A stretch of 64,000 nt of DNA from Micromonospora tulbaghiae. GTDB taxonomy: Bacteria > Actinomycetota > Actinomycetes > Mycobacteriales > Micromonosporaceae. The stretch lies in NCBI RefSeq assembly GCF_900091605.1, contig NZ_FMCQ01000004.1, positions 248,001 to 312,000 of the forward strand. Reading direction: 5' to 3'. The translations under genes and the position numbers were made by a program. This document shows, in pieces, positions 11,114-20,818 of this stretch. The notes under the pieces are model-generated. The model saw nothing but the letters and a program-made list of their open reading frames with translations, ran no database searches and was not told the DNA's origin. Numbering within the stretch: the first letter of the stretch is position 1; each line of letters begins with the position of its first letter.

Positions 11114-12373
11114 CTACGGCCGGGTGGGTTTTTCGACTTGTCGTGTATCACGACGGCCGAGAAGACTGGCCGGACCTATGACGGACCGCCCGAATCGGGC
11201 AGCCGCGGCGTCGGCCGCCGCCTCCGCCTCGCGCCAGCCGCGCTCGGGCGCACCCAGGGTGAGCTGCTGCGGGGTCTCCCCCGCGGGGGCGAGACCTTCC
11301 ATCCGGACACCGACGAGCCGGACCGGCTCGCCCGGGGCCAGCGCACCCCACAGCGCCCAGGCCGTGTCGAACATCTCCCGGGCGGTGTCGGTGGGCACGG
11401 CGAGCGTACGGGAGCGGCTGATCGTCCGGAAGTCGGCGAAGCGGACCTTCAGCGACACGGTACGGCCCACCTGTCCGGCCGCCCGCAGCCGAGCGCCGGC
11501 CTTGTCGGCGAGCGCGAGCAGGGACCGCCGGATCTCGTCCGGGTCGCTCACATCGGTGTCGAACGTGACCTCCGCGCCGATCGACTTCTCCACCTGCTCG
11601 GGCGTGACCCCGCGCGGGTCACGCCCCCGGGCCAGCTCGTGCAGGTGGGTGGCGGACGCCTCGCCCACGGCCCGGCGCAGCAGGCCGGCCGGCGCCTCGG
11701 CGAGGTCGCGCACGGTACGCAGGCCGAGGCGGCGCAGCGCGTCCGCGGAACGCTCCCCCACGCCCCACAGGGCGGACACCGGCAGCGGGTGCAGGAAGTC
11801 CAGCACCTGCGCGGCCGGGACCACGAGCAGGCCGTCGGGTTTGGCCCGGGTGGAGCCGAGCTTGGCCACGAACTTGCTCGGCCCCACGCCCACGGAACAG
11901 GTCAGTTGCTGTTCCTCGGCGACCCGGCGGCGGATCAGCGCGGCGATGTCGGCGGGCCGGCCGAACAGCCGGCGGGCGCCCGCCACGTCGAGGAACGCCT
12001 CGTCCAGCGAGAGCGGCTCGACCAGCGGGGTGACGTCCCGGAAGATCCGCATGACCGCCCGTGACGCCTCGGTGTAGGCGGCGAAGTCGGGCGGGAGGTA
12101 GACCGCGCCGGGGCAGAGCGCCCGGGCGCGGGCGGTGGGCATCGCGCTACGGACGCCGTACCGCCGGGCCTCGTAGCTGGCGGAGCTGACCACGCCGCGC
12201 GGCCCGACGCCGCCCACCACCACCGGCCGGCCGCGCAGCTCGGGTCGGCGGCGCACCTCCACCGAGGCGTAGAACGCATCCATGTCGACGTGCAGGATGG
12301 TGCAGCCGGTGTCGTCGGCGTCCGGCCCGAAGCGCGGGTCACCGCCCCGGGGCAACGACTGGCTACGGCCCAT
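11114..12373 (-). CDS. dinB: DNA polymerase IV (Y family)
   Basis: This 419-residue translesion polymerase carries the palm motifs ILHVDMDAFYASVE and SLDEAFLDV, which hold the three catalytic carboxylates, plus helix-hairpin-helix sequence near residues 180-210 (LWGVGERSADALRRLG) and a little-finger domain. It copies past damaged bases at low fidelity. The N terminus before the palm is about 30 residues and slightly extended. The exact start is less certain because the ATG at 12373 has only a weak ribosome-binding site. I see no LexA box in the 158 bases upstream. It is separate from the imuB/dnaE2 block 2.4 kb away. Confidence 0.95.
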   Translation of the reverse strand: MGRSQSLPRGGDPRFGPDADDTGCTILHVDMDAFYASVEVRRRPELRGRPVVVGGVGPRGVVSSASYEARRYGVRSAMPTARARALCPGAVYLPPDFAAYTEASRAVMRIFRDVTPLVEPLSLDEAFLDVAGARRLFGRPADIAALIRRRVAEEQQLTCSVGVGPSKFVAKLGSTRAKPDGLLVVPAAQVLDFLHPLPVSALWGVGERSADALRRLGLRTVRDLAEAPAGLLRRAVGEASATHLHELARGRDPRGVTPEQVEKSIGAEVTFDTDVSDPDEIRRSLLALADKAGARLRAAGQVGRTVSLKVRFADFRTISRSRTLAVPTDTAREMFDTAWALWGALAPGEPVRLVGVRMEGLAPAGETPQQLTLGAPERGWREAEAAADAAAARFGRSVIGPASLLGRRDTRQVEKPTRP

Positions 12374-12531
12374 GTCAGCAGGCTAGCCCGCCGGTCCGAC
12401 AACCCCACCGCCCAGGCCCACGGCGACGCCCACCGGCCCCGGACGAGACCCAGGCCGGCAGCCACCGCCCGCCGGCCGCGGACGAGGCGGGCCAACCAGG
12501 GCCCCAGCGCGGAGGCGCGGACGAAGCGGGG

Positions 12532-13707
12532 TCAGCCCCGGACCACCAGCAGCGGGACCGTCATCTCGGCGGCGGTGTCCGCGCCGTGGTACGCCACCAG
12601 CCGCGACGCCATCGGCGGCTCGGAGCGGGTGGCCACCACCGCGTACGTGTCCCGGCAGACCGCCACCACGTCGCCGATCCGGGTCAGGTGCGCCTCGGGC
12701 ACCGGCCCGAACCAGCCGGTCGCCACCGCCTCGGCCCGGGTCAGCACGTGCGCGGCCGGGCCCAGCACCGCGGTCCAGGCGGCCGTCACGTCGGCCTCGG
12801 CGCCCGGCTCGACGTGCAGGTAGCGGACGCGGGGCTCGCCGGCGACCACCCGTACCCCGGCCCGCAGGCGGGGGTCGGCGTCCAGGTCGATCCGGTGCGC
12901 GGCGGGCACGTCGAGCTGGCCGTGGTCGGCGGTGACCAGCAGCGCGGCGGCCGGCGGCAGGCCGTCGACGAGCCGGGCCAGCAGCGTGTCCACGTCGGCG
13001 GCAGCGGTCCGCCAGGGAGCGGAGTCCACGCCGCTGAGGTGCCCGTGCCGGTCCAGGTCGGGGTGGTAGCCGGAGACGAGTGCGGGCCCGTCCCCGGCGG
13101 CCAGCGCCGCCAGCATCCGGGCGGCGAGCGCGTCGACGCCTGCCGCGCCCCGGTAGTCGCCGCCCCGGTTGGCGGCGAGCGTCAGGCCGCTGCCGGCGAA
13201 CTCGGGACGGCTGACCACTGTCACAGCGACCCCGGCGGCGCGCGCCCGCTGGTACCAGGTGGGCACCGGCTGCCAGCTCGCCGGGTCCGGGTCGCCGGCC
13301 CAGTCGACGTGGTTGAGCACCCGGTCGGTGCCGGGCACCCGGACCGTGAAGCCGAGCACGCCGTGCGCGCCGGACGGGGTGCCGGTGCCGAGGCTGACCA
13401 GGCTGGTCGGCGTGGTGGACGGGAAGCCGGTGGTGAGCGGCCGGCCGACGGTGGCGGCCAGGCCGGCGAGCGTCGGGGCGTACGGGGCGGCGGTGGGGAT
13501 CTGGTACCAGCCGAGGCCGTCGACGAGCAGCACCGCGATCCGGCGTACCCCGGCCAGGCGTGGGGCCAGGCCGAGCCGGTCGGCCGCGCCCGGTACGCCG
13601 AGCAGCGCCAGCGCGCTCGGCAGCACGTCGGTCAGGCCGCCGCCGTCGTAGCGCGGCGCCACCCGGTCCAGCGGGCCGGGAGCCGGATCGGGGGCCGGGC
13701 CGGTCAT
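12532..13707 (-). CDS. Alkaline phosphatase superfamily (phosphodiesterase/nucleotide pyrophosphatase) protein
   Basis: This 391-residue protein has the alkaline-phosphatase fold of type I phosphodiesterases. The metal-binding aspartate is in LLVDGLGWYQIP, the catalytic nucleophile is probably the threonine in FPSTTPTSLVSL, and later metal ligands are in YHPDLDRHGH and TADHGQLDVPAAH. No signal peptide is visible, so it probably works in the cytoplasm. Its ATG overlaps the methyltransferase stop by 4 bases (ATGA). The natural substrate is unknown. Confidence 0.88.
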   Translation of the reverse strand: MTGPAPDPAPGPLDRVAPRYDGGGLTDVLPSALALLGVPGAADRLGLAPRLAGVRRIAVLLVDGLGWYQIPTAAPYAPTLAGLAATVGRPLTTGFPSTTPTSLVSLGTGTPSGAHGVLGFTVRVPGTDRVLNHVDWAGDPDPASWQPVPTWYQRARAAGVAVTVVSRPEFAGSGLTLAANRGGDYRGAAGVDALAARMLAALAAGDGPALVSGYHPDLDRHGHLSGVDSAPWRTAAADVDTLLARLVDGLPPAAALLVTADHGQLDVPAAHRIDLDADPRLRAGVRVVAGEPRVRYLHVEPGAEADVTAAWTAVLGPAAHVLTRAEAVATGWFGPVPEAHLTRIGDVVAVCRDTYAVVATRSEPPMASRLVAYHGADTAAEMTVPLLVVRG

Positions 13708-14435
13708 GCCGGGCGGCGGGCGAACAGGTGCAGCTGGGCGGCGAGATCGCGGTACGGGGACCGGGCCGCGAGCGCGCGCTCCAGTTCCACCAGGGCGGCC
13801 TGCTGCCCGTCGGCGACCGCGGCCGGGAGCAGGTCGGCGAGCACCCGTACCCCGTGGATCTCCTCCACGACGAGGCCGGCGGCGGTGAGCAGCGCGCTCG
13901 CGTCGGTGGTGTCGTAGCGGCGGCGCAGCGTGTCCCGGCCGCCGGTGGTGCCGCGCGGGTCGGCGGCGAGCGCGGCGGCGGCGTCCAGTTGCCCGTTCAT
14001 CGCCCGGCCGAACACGGCGGCGGCCCGGCCGGCGACGAGCACGCTCGCGGCCCCACCCGGGCGCAACGCGGTGACCAGCGCGGACATCACCGGTTCCGGG
14101 TCGTCGACCACTTCGAGGACGGAGTGGCAGAGCACCAGGTCCACGGTGGCCGGTTCGACGAGTCCGGTGAGCGCGTCGGCGTCGCCCTGCGTCGCGCGTA
14201 CCCGATCGGCGACCCCGGCCTCGGCGGCCCGGCGGGTCAGCGCGGCGAGCGCGTCGGGGCTGGCGTCGACCACCGTGACCCGGTGACCGGCCTCGGCGAG
14301 CGGGACGGCGAAGCCGCCGGTCCCGCCGCCGACGTCGAGCACGGAGAGTCGTTCGCCGGCCCGCCGGTCCAGCTCGGCCCGGACCACCGACCAGATGACG
14401 GCGGTGCGGGGGGTGAGGGTTCGGATCTGATCCAC
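13704..14435 (-). CDS. SAM-dependent methyltransferase
   Basis: This 243-residue class I methyltransferase has the SAM-binding motif I VLDVGGGTGGFAVPLA near residue 37, an acidic loop VTVVDASPDAL, and the motif IV region VDLVLCHSVLEVV. The fold resembles UbiE/COQ5-like enzymes. The N-terminal RTLTPRTAVIW sequence recurs in actinobacterial relatives. It is the first gene of a two-gene unit with the downstream phosphodiesterase-like gene. The methyl acceptor cannot be predicted. Confidence 0.9.
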   Translation of the reverse strand: MDQIRTLTPRTAVIWSVVRAELDRRAGERLSVLDVGGGTGGFAVPLAEAGHRVTVVDASPDALAALTRRAAEAGVADRVRATQGDADALTGLVEPATVDLVLCHSVLEVVDDPEPVMSALVTALRPGGAASVLVAGRAAAVFGRAMNGQLDAAAALAADPRGTTGGRDTLRRRYDTTDASALLTAAGLVVEEIHGVRVLADLLPAAVADGQQAALVELERALAARSPYRDLAAQLHLFARRPA

Positions 14436-14466
14436 GCGCCGAGCCTAGTCACCCCCCGGCCCGGGT

Positions 14467-14661
14467 TCAGGACTCGCCGCCGCCGGCGGGGTCGTCCTCG
14501 GCGCGGGAGCGCTGGTTGTTGGCCACCGGGCCGTCGGTCACCTGGTATTCCCGCGGCTCGGCCTCGTGGGTGGGCGCCCAGTCGGCGCCGAGGCGGGTCC
14601 GTCGGGCGTTGGCCACGCCACCGGCGTACGTGCGGTGAAAGGTCATCTGTTCATCCCCCAT
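14467..14661 (-). CDS. Small conserved-looking hypothetical protein
   Basis: A 64-residue hydrophilic protein, MGDEQMTFHRTYAGGVANARR and onward, with an acidic C terminus (AEDDPAGGGES). A second ATG at 14646 (MTFHRTY) is preceded by GGGGGATG and may be the true start, giving 59 residues. It lies 31 bases upstream of the methyltransferase gene and could be its operon leader. Codon use is normal for the window. I do not recognise the family and predict no function. Confidence 0.6.
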   Translation of the reverse strand: MGDEQMTFHRTYAGGVANARRTRLGADWAPTHEAEPREYQVTDGPVANNQRSRAEDDPAGGGES

Positions 14662-14742
14662 ACCCCGGGTGGGCCACTCTGCCCACCCGCGTCGGGAGTC
14701 TCCCGCCTCCGGCTCACGGAAACCGTAATGTGGATCACTCCA

Positions 14743-17700
14743 TCAACGGAAATCCCTGGATGCCGGTGTGACGGGGGGCTCGATCGCGTCCAGCCGGTCC
14801 GCGGTGAGGTTCGTGACGCCCTCGTGCCGCTGCAGCCGGCCCCGCACCACAAGTGCTCCGCTGGTGCGGGCGATTCGACGGTATCTCTGCCACAAGCCCG
14901 GGGAGCAAGTGACATTGAGCATCCCGGTCTCGTCCTCCAGGTTGAGGAACGTGACGCCGCCCGCGGTCGCCGGGCGCTGCCGGTGGGTGACGATCCCGCC
15001 GACCCGGATCCGCTGCCCGGGCGGCACCTGGCCGAGGCGGGCGATCGGCACCGCGCCCAGTTCGTCGAGCCGGTCCCGGATGAACCGGGCCGGGTGGCTC
15101 TCCGGGGACAGGCCGGTGGCCCAGACGTCGGCGACCAGGCGGTCCACCGCGGCCATGCCGGGCAGGGTGGGCGGGTCCGCGCCGGTCACCGTGCCGGGCA
15201 GCCGGCCGGGCCGGTCCTGGGCCGCCGCGCCGGCGGCCCAGAGGGCCTGCCGCCGGGTCAGCCCGAAACAGGCGAAGGCGTCCGCGGTGGCCAGCGCCTC
15301 CAGCTGCGCGGCGGTGAGACCGACGCGGCGGGCCAGGTCCGGCATGTCCCGGTACGGCCCGTGCGCGGTCCGCTCCGCCTCGATCCGCTCGGCCACGTCC
15401 TCGCCGAGGGTACGGACGCTGCCCAGCCCGAGCCGTACCGCCGGGCCGCCCAGCCCCCAGGCGTGCGGCGGCTCGCCCGGCACGCTGCCCCACCGGGTCT
15501 GCGGCGTGGACTCCAGCACCGCCTTGGCGCCGCTGGCGTTGATGTCCGGCCGGCGTACCTCGACGCCGTGCCGGCGGGCGTCGTCGGCGAGCGTCTGCGG
15601 CGAGTAGAAGCCCATCGGCTGGGCGTTGAGCAGCGCGGCCAGGAACGGGCCCGGGTGGTAGCGCTTGAGCCACGAGCTGGCGTACACCAGGTAGGCGAAG
15701 CTCATCGCGTGGCTCTCCGGGAAGCCGTAGCTGGCGAACGCGGTGAGCTTGCGGTAGACGTCGTCGGCCAGCTCACCGGTGATGCCCCGCTCGGCCATCC
15801 CGGCGTAGAGCCGGTCGGCGATCTGCGCCATCCGCTCCACCGAGCGTTTCGCCCCCATGGCCCGGCGCAGCTGGTCGGCGCCGGCCGCGTCGAACCCGGC
15901 CAGGTCGATGGCGAGCTGCATGAGCTGCTCCTGGAACAGCGGTACGCCGAGCGTCTTCTCCAGCGCGTTGCGCATCAGCGGGTGCGCGTACGTGACCGGC
16001 TCCTGGCCGTTCTTGCGCCGGATGTACGGATGCACCGAGCCGCCCTGGATCGGGCCGGGCCGGATCAGCGCCACCTCCACCACCAGGTCGTAGAACTCCC
16101 GCGGCTTGAGCCGGGGCAGCGTGGCCATCTGGGCGCGGCTCTCCACCTGGAACACGCCCACCGAGTCGGCCCGGCAGAGCATGTCGTAGACCTCGGGGTC
16201 GTCCAGGTCCATGTCGCCCAGGTCGAGGCGGGAGCCGATCAGGTCGTAGCCGTAGTGCAGCGCCGAGAGCATGCCGAGGCCGAGCAGGTCGAACTTGACC
16301 AGGCCGACGGCGGCGCAGTCGTCCTTGTCCCACTGGAGCACGCTGCGGCCGGGCATCCGGCCCCACTCCACCGGGCACACCTCGATCACCGGCCGGTCGC
16401 AGATCACCATGCCGCCGGAGTGGATGCCCAGGTGCCGGGGGAACGTCTGCAACTCGTTGGCGTACGCGACCACCTGCTCCGGGATGTCCGCCACGTCGAC
16501 CGCGGCGACCGAACCCCACCTGTCGATCTGCTTGCTCCAGGCGTCCTGCTGGCCGGGTGAGAAGCCGAACGCCTTGGCGACGTCCCGCACCGCCGACCGG
16601 GGCCGGTACGAGATGACGTTGGCGACCTGGGCGGTGTGCTCCCGGCCGTAGCGGGCGTAGACGTGCTGGATCACCTCCTCCCGGCGGTCGGACTCGATGT
16701 CCACGTCGATGTCGGGCGGCCCGTCGCGTTCCGGGGCGAGGAAGCGCTCGAACAGCAGCCGGTGCCGGACCGCGTCCACGTTCGTGATGCGCAGCGCGTA
16801 GCAGACCGCCGAGTTGGCCGCCGAGCCCCGGCCCTGGCAGTAGATGTCCTGCGCGCGGCAGAACGCGACGATGTCGTAGACCACCAGGAAGTAGCCGGGG
16901 AAACCGAGGTCTTCGATCATCCGCAGCTCGTGTTCCAGCTGCGCGTACGCCTCCGGGTGCGCCTCGGGCGGGCCGTAGCGCTCGCGGGCGCCGTCCATGG
17001 TCAGCCGGCGCAGCCAGCTCATCTCGGTGTGCCCGGGCGGCACCGGGTACACCGGCAGCTTCGGCGCCACGAGCTGAAGGTCGAAGGCGAGTTCCGCCCC
17101 GTACTCCGCGGCCCGCGCCACCGCGCCCGGGTACGCGGCGAACCGCGCCGCCATCTCCGCGCCGCTGCGCAGGTGGGCGGTGGCCGCGGCGGGCAGCCAG
17201 CCGTCGATCTCGTCGAGGCTGCGCCGGGCCCGCACCGCCGCGACGGTGGTGGCCAGCCGCCTCCGGCCCGGGGTGGCGTAGTGCACGTTGTTGCTGGCCA
17301 CCGTGGGCAGCCCGGCCGCGGCGGCCAGCTCGGCGAGCGCGTCGTTGCGGTCGGCGTCGACCGGATGGCCGTGGTCGGTCAGCTCCACCGCCACCGTCTC
17401 CGCGCCGAACAGCGCGGTGAGCCGGTCCAGCTCGCGGGCCGCCGCGTCGACGCCCTCGGTGAGCAGCGCCGCCGGCACGTGCCCCTTGCGGCAGCCGGTG
17501 AGCACCAGAACATGGTCGCGCAGCTCGTCGGCGATCTCCTCCAGCTCGCCGTAGACCGGGCGGCCCTTCTCCCCGCCGCGCAGCTGGGCGCGGGAGATGG
17601 TGGCGGCCAGGCGCGCGTACCCCTCGTGGCCGTGCGCGAGCACCAGCAGGTGCCGGCCGAGCGGGTCGGGTTCGCCGTTCTGCGGGCCGGGCAGCCCGAG

Positions 17701-18108
17701 GGACAGCTCCGCGCCGAAGATCGTCGGCAGCCGCAGCGCGCGGGCCGCCTCGGCGAAGCGCACCACGCCGTAGAAGCCGTCGTGGTCGGTGACGGCGAGC
17801 GCGGTGAGCCCCAGCCGGGCCGCCTCCTCGGCCAGCTCCTCCGGGTGGCTGGCCCCGTCGAGGAAGCTGAAGTTGGAGTGCGCGTGCAGCTCCGCGTAGG
17901 GCACCACGCCGTCCGGGCGGGCCAGCTCCGGCGGCCGGTACTCCTGGCGTTTGCGGCTCCAGGCCGGTGAGTCGCCGCCGTCGGCGTCGACCGCGAGCGG
18001 GTCGACCACGTGCGGCTCCACCACGTGCAGGTGCCGCTCACCCTTGGCCCGCCCGGAGAGCACCTGCTCCAGCTTGGACCACGGCATCTTCGGGTTGTGG
18101 AAGCTCAC
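14743..18108 (-). CDS. dnaE2: Error-prone DNA polymerase III alpha subunit
   Basis: This 1121-residue C-family polymerase catalyses damage-tolerant, mutagenic synthesis. It opens with VSFHNPKMPWSKLEQVLSGR, typical of DnaE2, then a PHP domain (AELHAHSNFSFLDGASHPEE), the polymerase core with PDIDVDIESDRREEVI holding catalytic aspartates, and a C-terminal OB domain (VGGIVTHRQRPATAGGVTF). I set the start at GTG 18108; the open frame continues 23 codons upstream through a palindromic repeat without a better start. It is the last gene of the imuA'-imuB-dnaE2 set, separated from imuB by 84 bases that hold inverted repeat B2. Confidence 0.96.
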   Translation of the reverse strand: MSFHNPKMPWSKLEQVLSGRAKGERHLHVVEPHVVDPLAVDADGGDSPAWSRKRQEYRPPELARPDGVVPYAELHAHSNFSFLDGASHPEELAEEAARLGLTALAVTDHDGFYGVVRFAEAARALRLPTIFGAELSLGLPGPQNGEPDPLGRHLLVLAHGHEGYARLAATISRAQLRGGEKGRPVYGELEEIADELRDHVLVLTGCRKGHVPAALLTEGVDAAARELDRLTALFGAETVAVELTDHGHPVDADRNDALAELAAAAGLPTVASNNVHYATPGRRRLATTVAAVRARRSLDEIDGWLPAAATAHLRSGAEMAARFAAYPGAVARAAEYGAELAFDLQLVAPKLPVYPVPPGHTEMSWLRRLTMDGARERYGPPEAHPEAYAQLEHELRMIEDLGFPGYFLVVYDIVAFCRAQDIYCQGRGSAANSAVCYALRITNVDAVRHRLLFERFLAPERDGPPDIDVDIESDRREEVIQHVYARYGREHTAQVANVISYRPRSAVRDVAKAFGFSPGQQDAWSKQIDRWGSVAAVDVADIPEQVVAYANELQTFPRHLGIHSGGMVICDRPVIEVCPVEWGRMPGRSVLQWDKDDCAAVGLVKFDLLGLGMLSALHYGYDLIGSRLDLGDMDLDDPEVYDMLCRADSVGVFQVESRAQMATLPRLKPREFYDLVVEVALIRPGPIQGGSVHPYIRRKNGQEPVTYAHPLMRNALEKTLGVPLFQEQLMQLAIDLAGFDAAGADQLRRAMGAKRSVERMAQIADRLYAGMAERGITGELADDVYRKLTAFASYGFPESHAMSFAYLVYASSWLKRYHPGPFLAALLNAQPMGFYSPQTLADDARRHGVEVRRPDINASGAKAVLESTPQTRWGSVPGEPPHAWGLGGPAVRLGLGSVRTLGEDVAERIEAERTAHGPYRDMPDLARRVGLTAAQLEALATADAFACFGLTRRQALWAAGAAAQDRPGRLPGTVTGADPPTLPGMAAVDRLVADVWATGLSPESHPARFIRDRLDELGAVPIARLGQVPPGQRIRVGGIVTHRQRPATAGGVTFLNLEDETGMLNVTCSPGLWQRYRRIARTSGALVVRGRLQRHEGVTNLTADRLDAIEPPVTPASRDFR

Positions 18109-18132
18109 CCGCGCCCGCCACCCGACAGCCCG

Positions 18133-18182
18133 AGATCTTGGTACGAGACGGCCCCTGGAGGAGCGCTTTCGTACCAAGATCT
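18133..18182. repeat. Intergenic palindrome family B, copy 2
   Basis: Perfect 14-bp inverted repeat AGATCTTGGTACGA (18133-18146) and complement (18169-18182), continued inward by a G-T and further pairs. Arms match copy 1 at 9952-10001, while the loop differs. Unlike the other palindromes it sits between two genes on the same strand, imuB and dnaE2. Confidence 0.88.
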
Positions 18183-18192
18183 TCCCCGGCGT

Positions 18193-19920
18193 TCAGTCAT
18201 AGATCGCCTCCACCAGCCACTGCCCGCCCTCGACCGCGAGCAGCAGGGCGGCGCCGTCGGCCAGGCACACCTGGAACCGGGCCCGGCGGCGCGCCTCGGC
18301 CGGCGCCCACCACCGCTCGTCCACCGGCCACGGGCCGGCCCACCCGGTGATCTCGGCCGGGCGGCCGTCGCCGACGGTGAGCCGGGCCGGCGCCGCGCTG
18401 ACCGCCAGCCGGGCGCTCACCACGACCGGCTCCCCCGCGGCGTCACGCACGTCGGCCGGCAACGGGGCGGGCAGCACCACGGCCGGCGACGGTGGCGGGA
18501 TCCGCCCCGGCCACGGCGGCTCGGCCACCGCCCGGCCCCGGCCGGCCCGCCGCCCGGCACGCACACCCGGAGCCGGTACGACGACAGAGGCGGACGCGGC
18601 ACCCGGAGCGGCCCAGACGACCGGGACGAGCGACACGGCCGGAGACGACGGCCCTGCCGGGACCGGAGGCGCTACGGCGGGTGGCGGGCCGGGACGGGCG
18701 GGCACCCGCTCGTCGCCCCACGGCACCAGGCGCACCTGGTCGGCCGGGGAACGCCCGCCACCGAGCACCGCGGTGACCACCGCCTCGGGGCCGAGGATGC
18801 CCTGTACCCGGCTCAGCGCGCGGTGTGCCCGCTCCCGCTCCTCGCCGGTCTCCCCCCACAGCCCGGGTTGCAGGCCCGCCTGGGCGAGCACTCCGTCGGG
18901 CACCAGTCGCAGCCGGACGATCCCGGCGGTGGGCCGGGCCGGACGCGTCCCGCCCCGGCCGTTGCTGCCGGAGAGCCAGCCGTCGAGCTGCCAGCGAACC
19001 CGGTCGGCGATGGCCGCCGCGGTGAGCAGGCCGTCGTGCCGCCAGACCCGGTGCAGCTCCTGGCCGTGCGCGGTGACCGCCTCGATGCCGAGGCGGGTGC
19101 AGGCCAGCCCGTACCCGGCCAGCCGCTCGTGCAGCCGCTCGGCGAGCGTCCGGGCGGCGAACGCGGCGGCGTCGACCCGGTCGATCGGCTCGTCGTGGTC
19201 GGCGGTGACGGTGAGGTCGGCGGGCGGCTGCCGGACCGCCAGCGGGCGGTCGTCCCGGCCGCCGGCGAGCCGGTGCGCCAGCGCCCCGTCGAAACCGAAC
19301 CGGGCCAGCACGTCCCCGGCCGGCAGCGCCGCGAACTCGCCGAGGGTACGGACGCCGAGCCGGCGCAGCAGGTCGGCCAGGGCGGGCCGGCCGAGCGCCT
19401 CGACCGGCCGGGCGGCCAGGAACTCGCGGGTGCCGCCGGGGGCCACGATCCGGCCCTCCCGGGCGGCCAGCCCGGCCGCGAACACCCCGTCGGCGATGCC
19501 GACCTGGCTCTCCACCGCGCAGCTCTGCGCGACGTGCTCCACGATCCGCTCGGCCGCCGCCTCCTCGCCGCCGAGGTAGCGGCTCGGCCCCCGGGCCGGC
19601 GTGGCGCAGGCGCCGGGCCGGATCACCTCGACGCCGGCGACCACCTCCTCCACGGCGGCCACCACCGGCTCGAACGCGCGCACGTCCCGGCCGGGGTCGT
19701 GGTCGACCACCGTGAGGTGCGGGCAGCGCCCCTGCGCCTCGCGGCGGCGCAGCCCGCGCCGGATCCCCTCGGCGCGGGCCCGCTCGGAGCAGGCGATCAC
19801 CCGGTTGGCGTGCAGCACCACGACCGGGTCGGTGGCGGGCACCCCGTCGACGATCTCGGCGGCGAGGACCGGCCAGTCCGGGCACCAGAGCAGCAGCGTC
19901 CGCTGCGGTACGCCGCTCAC
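18193..19920 (-). CDS. imuB: ImuB, Y-family polymerase-like mutasome protein
   Basis: This 575-residue protein has the Y-family fold but lacks the polymerase carboxylates: the first motif reads LLWCPDWPVLAAE rather than DMDAFYASVE, and the SLDE motif is absent. ImuB is the scaffold that joins DnaE2 and ImuA' at the sliding clamp; LQPGLWG at about residues 340-346 resembles the QLPLWG clamp-binding motif known from mycobacteria. A long Pro/Ala/Val-rich linker follows before a C-terminal domain ending GGQWLVEAIYD. The GTG at 19920 overlaps the imuA' stop (GTGA). The open frame extends further upstream inside imuA', but the typical N terminus begins here. Confidence 0.93.
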   Translation of the reverse strand: MSGVPQRTLLLWCPDWPVLAAEIVDGVPATDPVVVLHANRVIACSERARAEGIRRGLRRREAQGRCPHLTVVDHDPGRDVRAFEPVVAAVEEVVAGVEVIRPGACATPARGPSRYLGGEEAAAERIVEHVAQSCAVESQVGIADGVFAAGLAAREGRIVAPGGTREFLAARPVEALGRPALADLLRRLGVRTLGEFAALPAGDVLARFGFDGALAHRLAGGRDDRPLAVRQPPADLTVTADHDEPIDRVDAAAFAARTLAERLHERLAGYGLACTRLGIEAVTAHGQELHRVWRHDGLLTAAAIADRVRWQLDGWLSGSNGRGGTRPARPTAGIVRLRLVPDGVLAQAGLQPGLWGETGEERERAHRALSRVQGILGPEAVVTAVLGGGRSPADQVRLVPWGDERVPARPGPPPAVAPPVPAGPSSPAVSLVPVVWAAPGAASASVVVPAPGVRAGRRAGRGRAVAEPPWPGRIPPPSPAVVLPAPLPADVRDAAGEPVVVSARLAVSAAPARLTVGDGRPAEITGWAGPWPVDERWWAPAEARRRARFQVCLADGAALLLAVEGGQWLVEAIYD

Positions 19921-20678
19921 GCCGGACCGGCCGCGGCGAGCGTACGGGCGGGAGGGGCGACCACACGCAACCGGCGCGACGGCGCGGCGGACGGGGCGCC
20001 GAGCCCGGCCGGGCGGGGGATCACCCGGGTCAGCTCGTCGCCGGGCAGCCACACCTTGATCTCCTTGGGACGGGCGGCGGCACCCCGGCCCCGGGCCGAG
20101 ACGGTCACCTCGCGGCGGCGCAGCCGCCCGCGACCGGGGCCGAGCCCCTGCCAGACGCCCCGGACCACCTGGAGCGTGACGTCCGCGCCGTCCCACCTGC
20201 CGTACGGGACGAGCACGCTTCCGCGCTGCCGGGCGCGGGCGGCCAGCCGGGTGGCGACCGACGCGGAGACGGTGGCCGGCACGGCGGTGACCACCACGTC
20301 GACCCCGTCGATGAGCGCGGCGACCACTGTGGGCCACTCCGGCCCGGGGTCGGGCACCAGGGCCAGCCGGTCCAGGGCGATGCCCGCCTCGGCCGCCGCA
20401 CCGGCCCCGAAGGTGGGTACGCCGACCACGGCGCACCACGAGCCGGCCCGGGACGCCTCGGCGAGCAGCGCGAGGATCAGCGAGGTGGCGCCGCTGCGGC
20501 GGGGCTGGCCGGCGCCGACCGCGACGGTGCTGCCGCGCCGCAGGCCGCGGTTGGGCAGCAGCCCGGTCAGCTCGGCCCGGACGGGAAGCACCCGGTGGCC
20601 GCCGGCCGGGTCGGGCGCGCTCGCCGGCCGGACCAGATCGGCCAGGGCGGCGGAACCGACCACCATGCGGCCCGCCAT
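19917..20678 (-). CDS. imuA: ImuA', RecA-like mutasome accessory protein
   Basis: This 253-residue protein resembles the RecA/SulA-related ImuA' of actinobacterial mutasomes. The nucleotide-binding loop is degenerate: VAVGAGQPRRSGATSL has no GK[TS]. I chose ATG 20678 (MAGRMVVGSAALADLV), which has GGGGG 8 bases upstream; an in-frame ATG-type start 35 codons earlier is possible but encodes a low-complexity basic stretch. The end overlaps imuB. In mycobacteria ImuA', ImuB and DnaE2 act together in damage-induced mutagenesis; that role is inferred here from family and gene order. Confidence 0.88.
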   Translation of the reverse strand: MAGRMVVGSAALADLVRPASAPDPAGGHRVLPVRAELTGLLPNRGLRRGSTVAVGAGQPRRSGATSLILALLAEASRAGSWCAVVGVPTFGAGAAAEAGIALDRLALVPDPGPEWPTVVAALIDGVDVVVTAVPATVSASVATRLAARARQRGSVLVPYGRWDGADVTLQVVRGVWQGLGPGRGRLRRREVTVSARGRGAAARPKEIKVWLPGDELTRVIPRPAGLGAPSAAPSRRLRVVAPPARTLAAAGPA

Positions 20679-20770
20679 CGGACCAACCCCCCGTCGTGTT
20701 TCGCCACGGGCCTCACCCGTGGATGGTGCTGTGGATCGTGTCGTGCGCGGCACGCGTGTGCCGTGGGTGC

Positions 20771-20813
20771 GGCGCCCGGCCACCCGGGGTCCCGCCGGTG
20801 GTGGCCGGGCGCC
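20771..20813 (-). terminator. Terminator-like hairpin after the HEPN gene
   Basis: A 14-bp perfect stem (GGCGCCCGGCCACC and complement) with a 15-nt loop begins 6 bases after the HEPN gene stop. It may separate that gene from imuA', or act as a partial terminator in a common transcript. A smaller hairpin CCACGGG/CCCGTGG lies at 20704-20722, closer to imuA'. Confidence 0.65.
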
Positions 20814-20818
20814 ACGAA

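Noticed and set aside
18109..18177. Upstream extension of dnaE2
   Set aside because: The extra 23 codons are made from palindrome B2 and do not resemble DnaE2; the normal N terminus begins at 18108.
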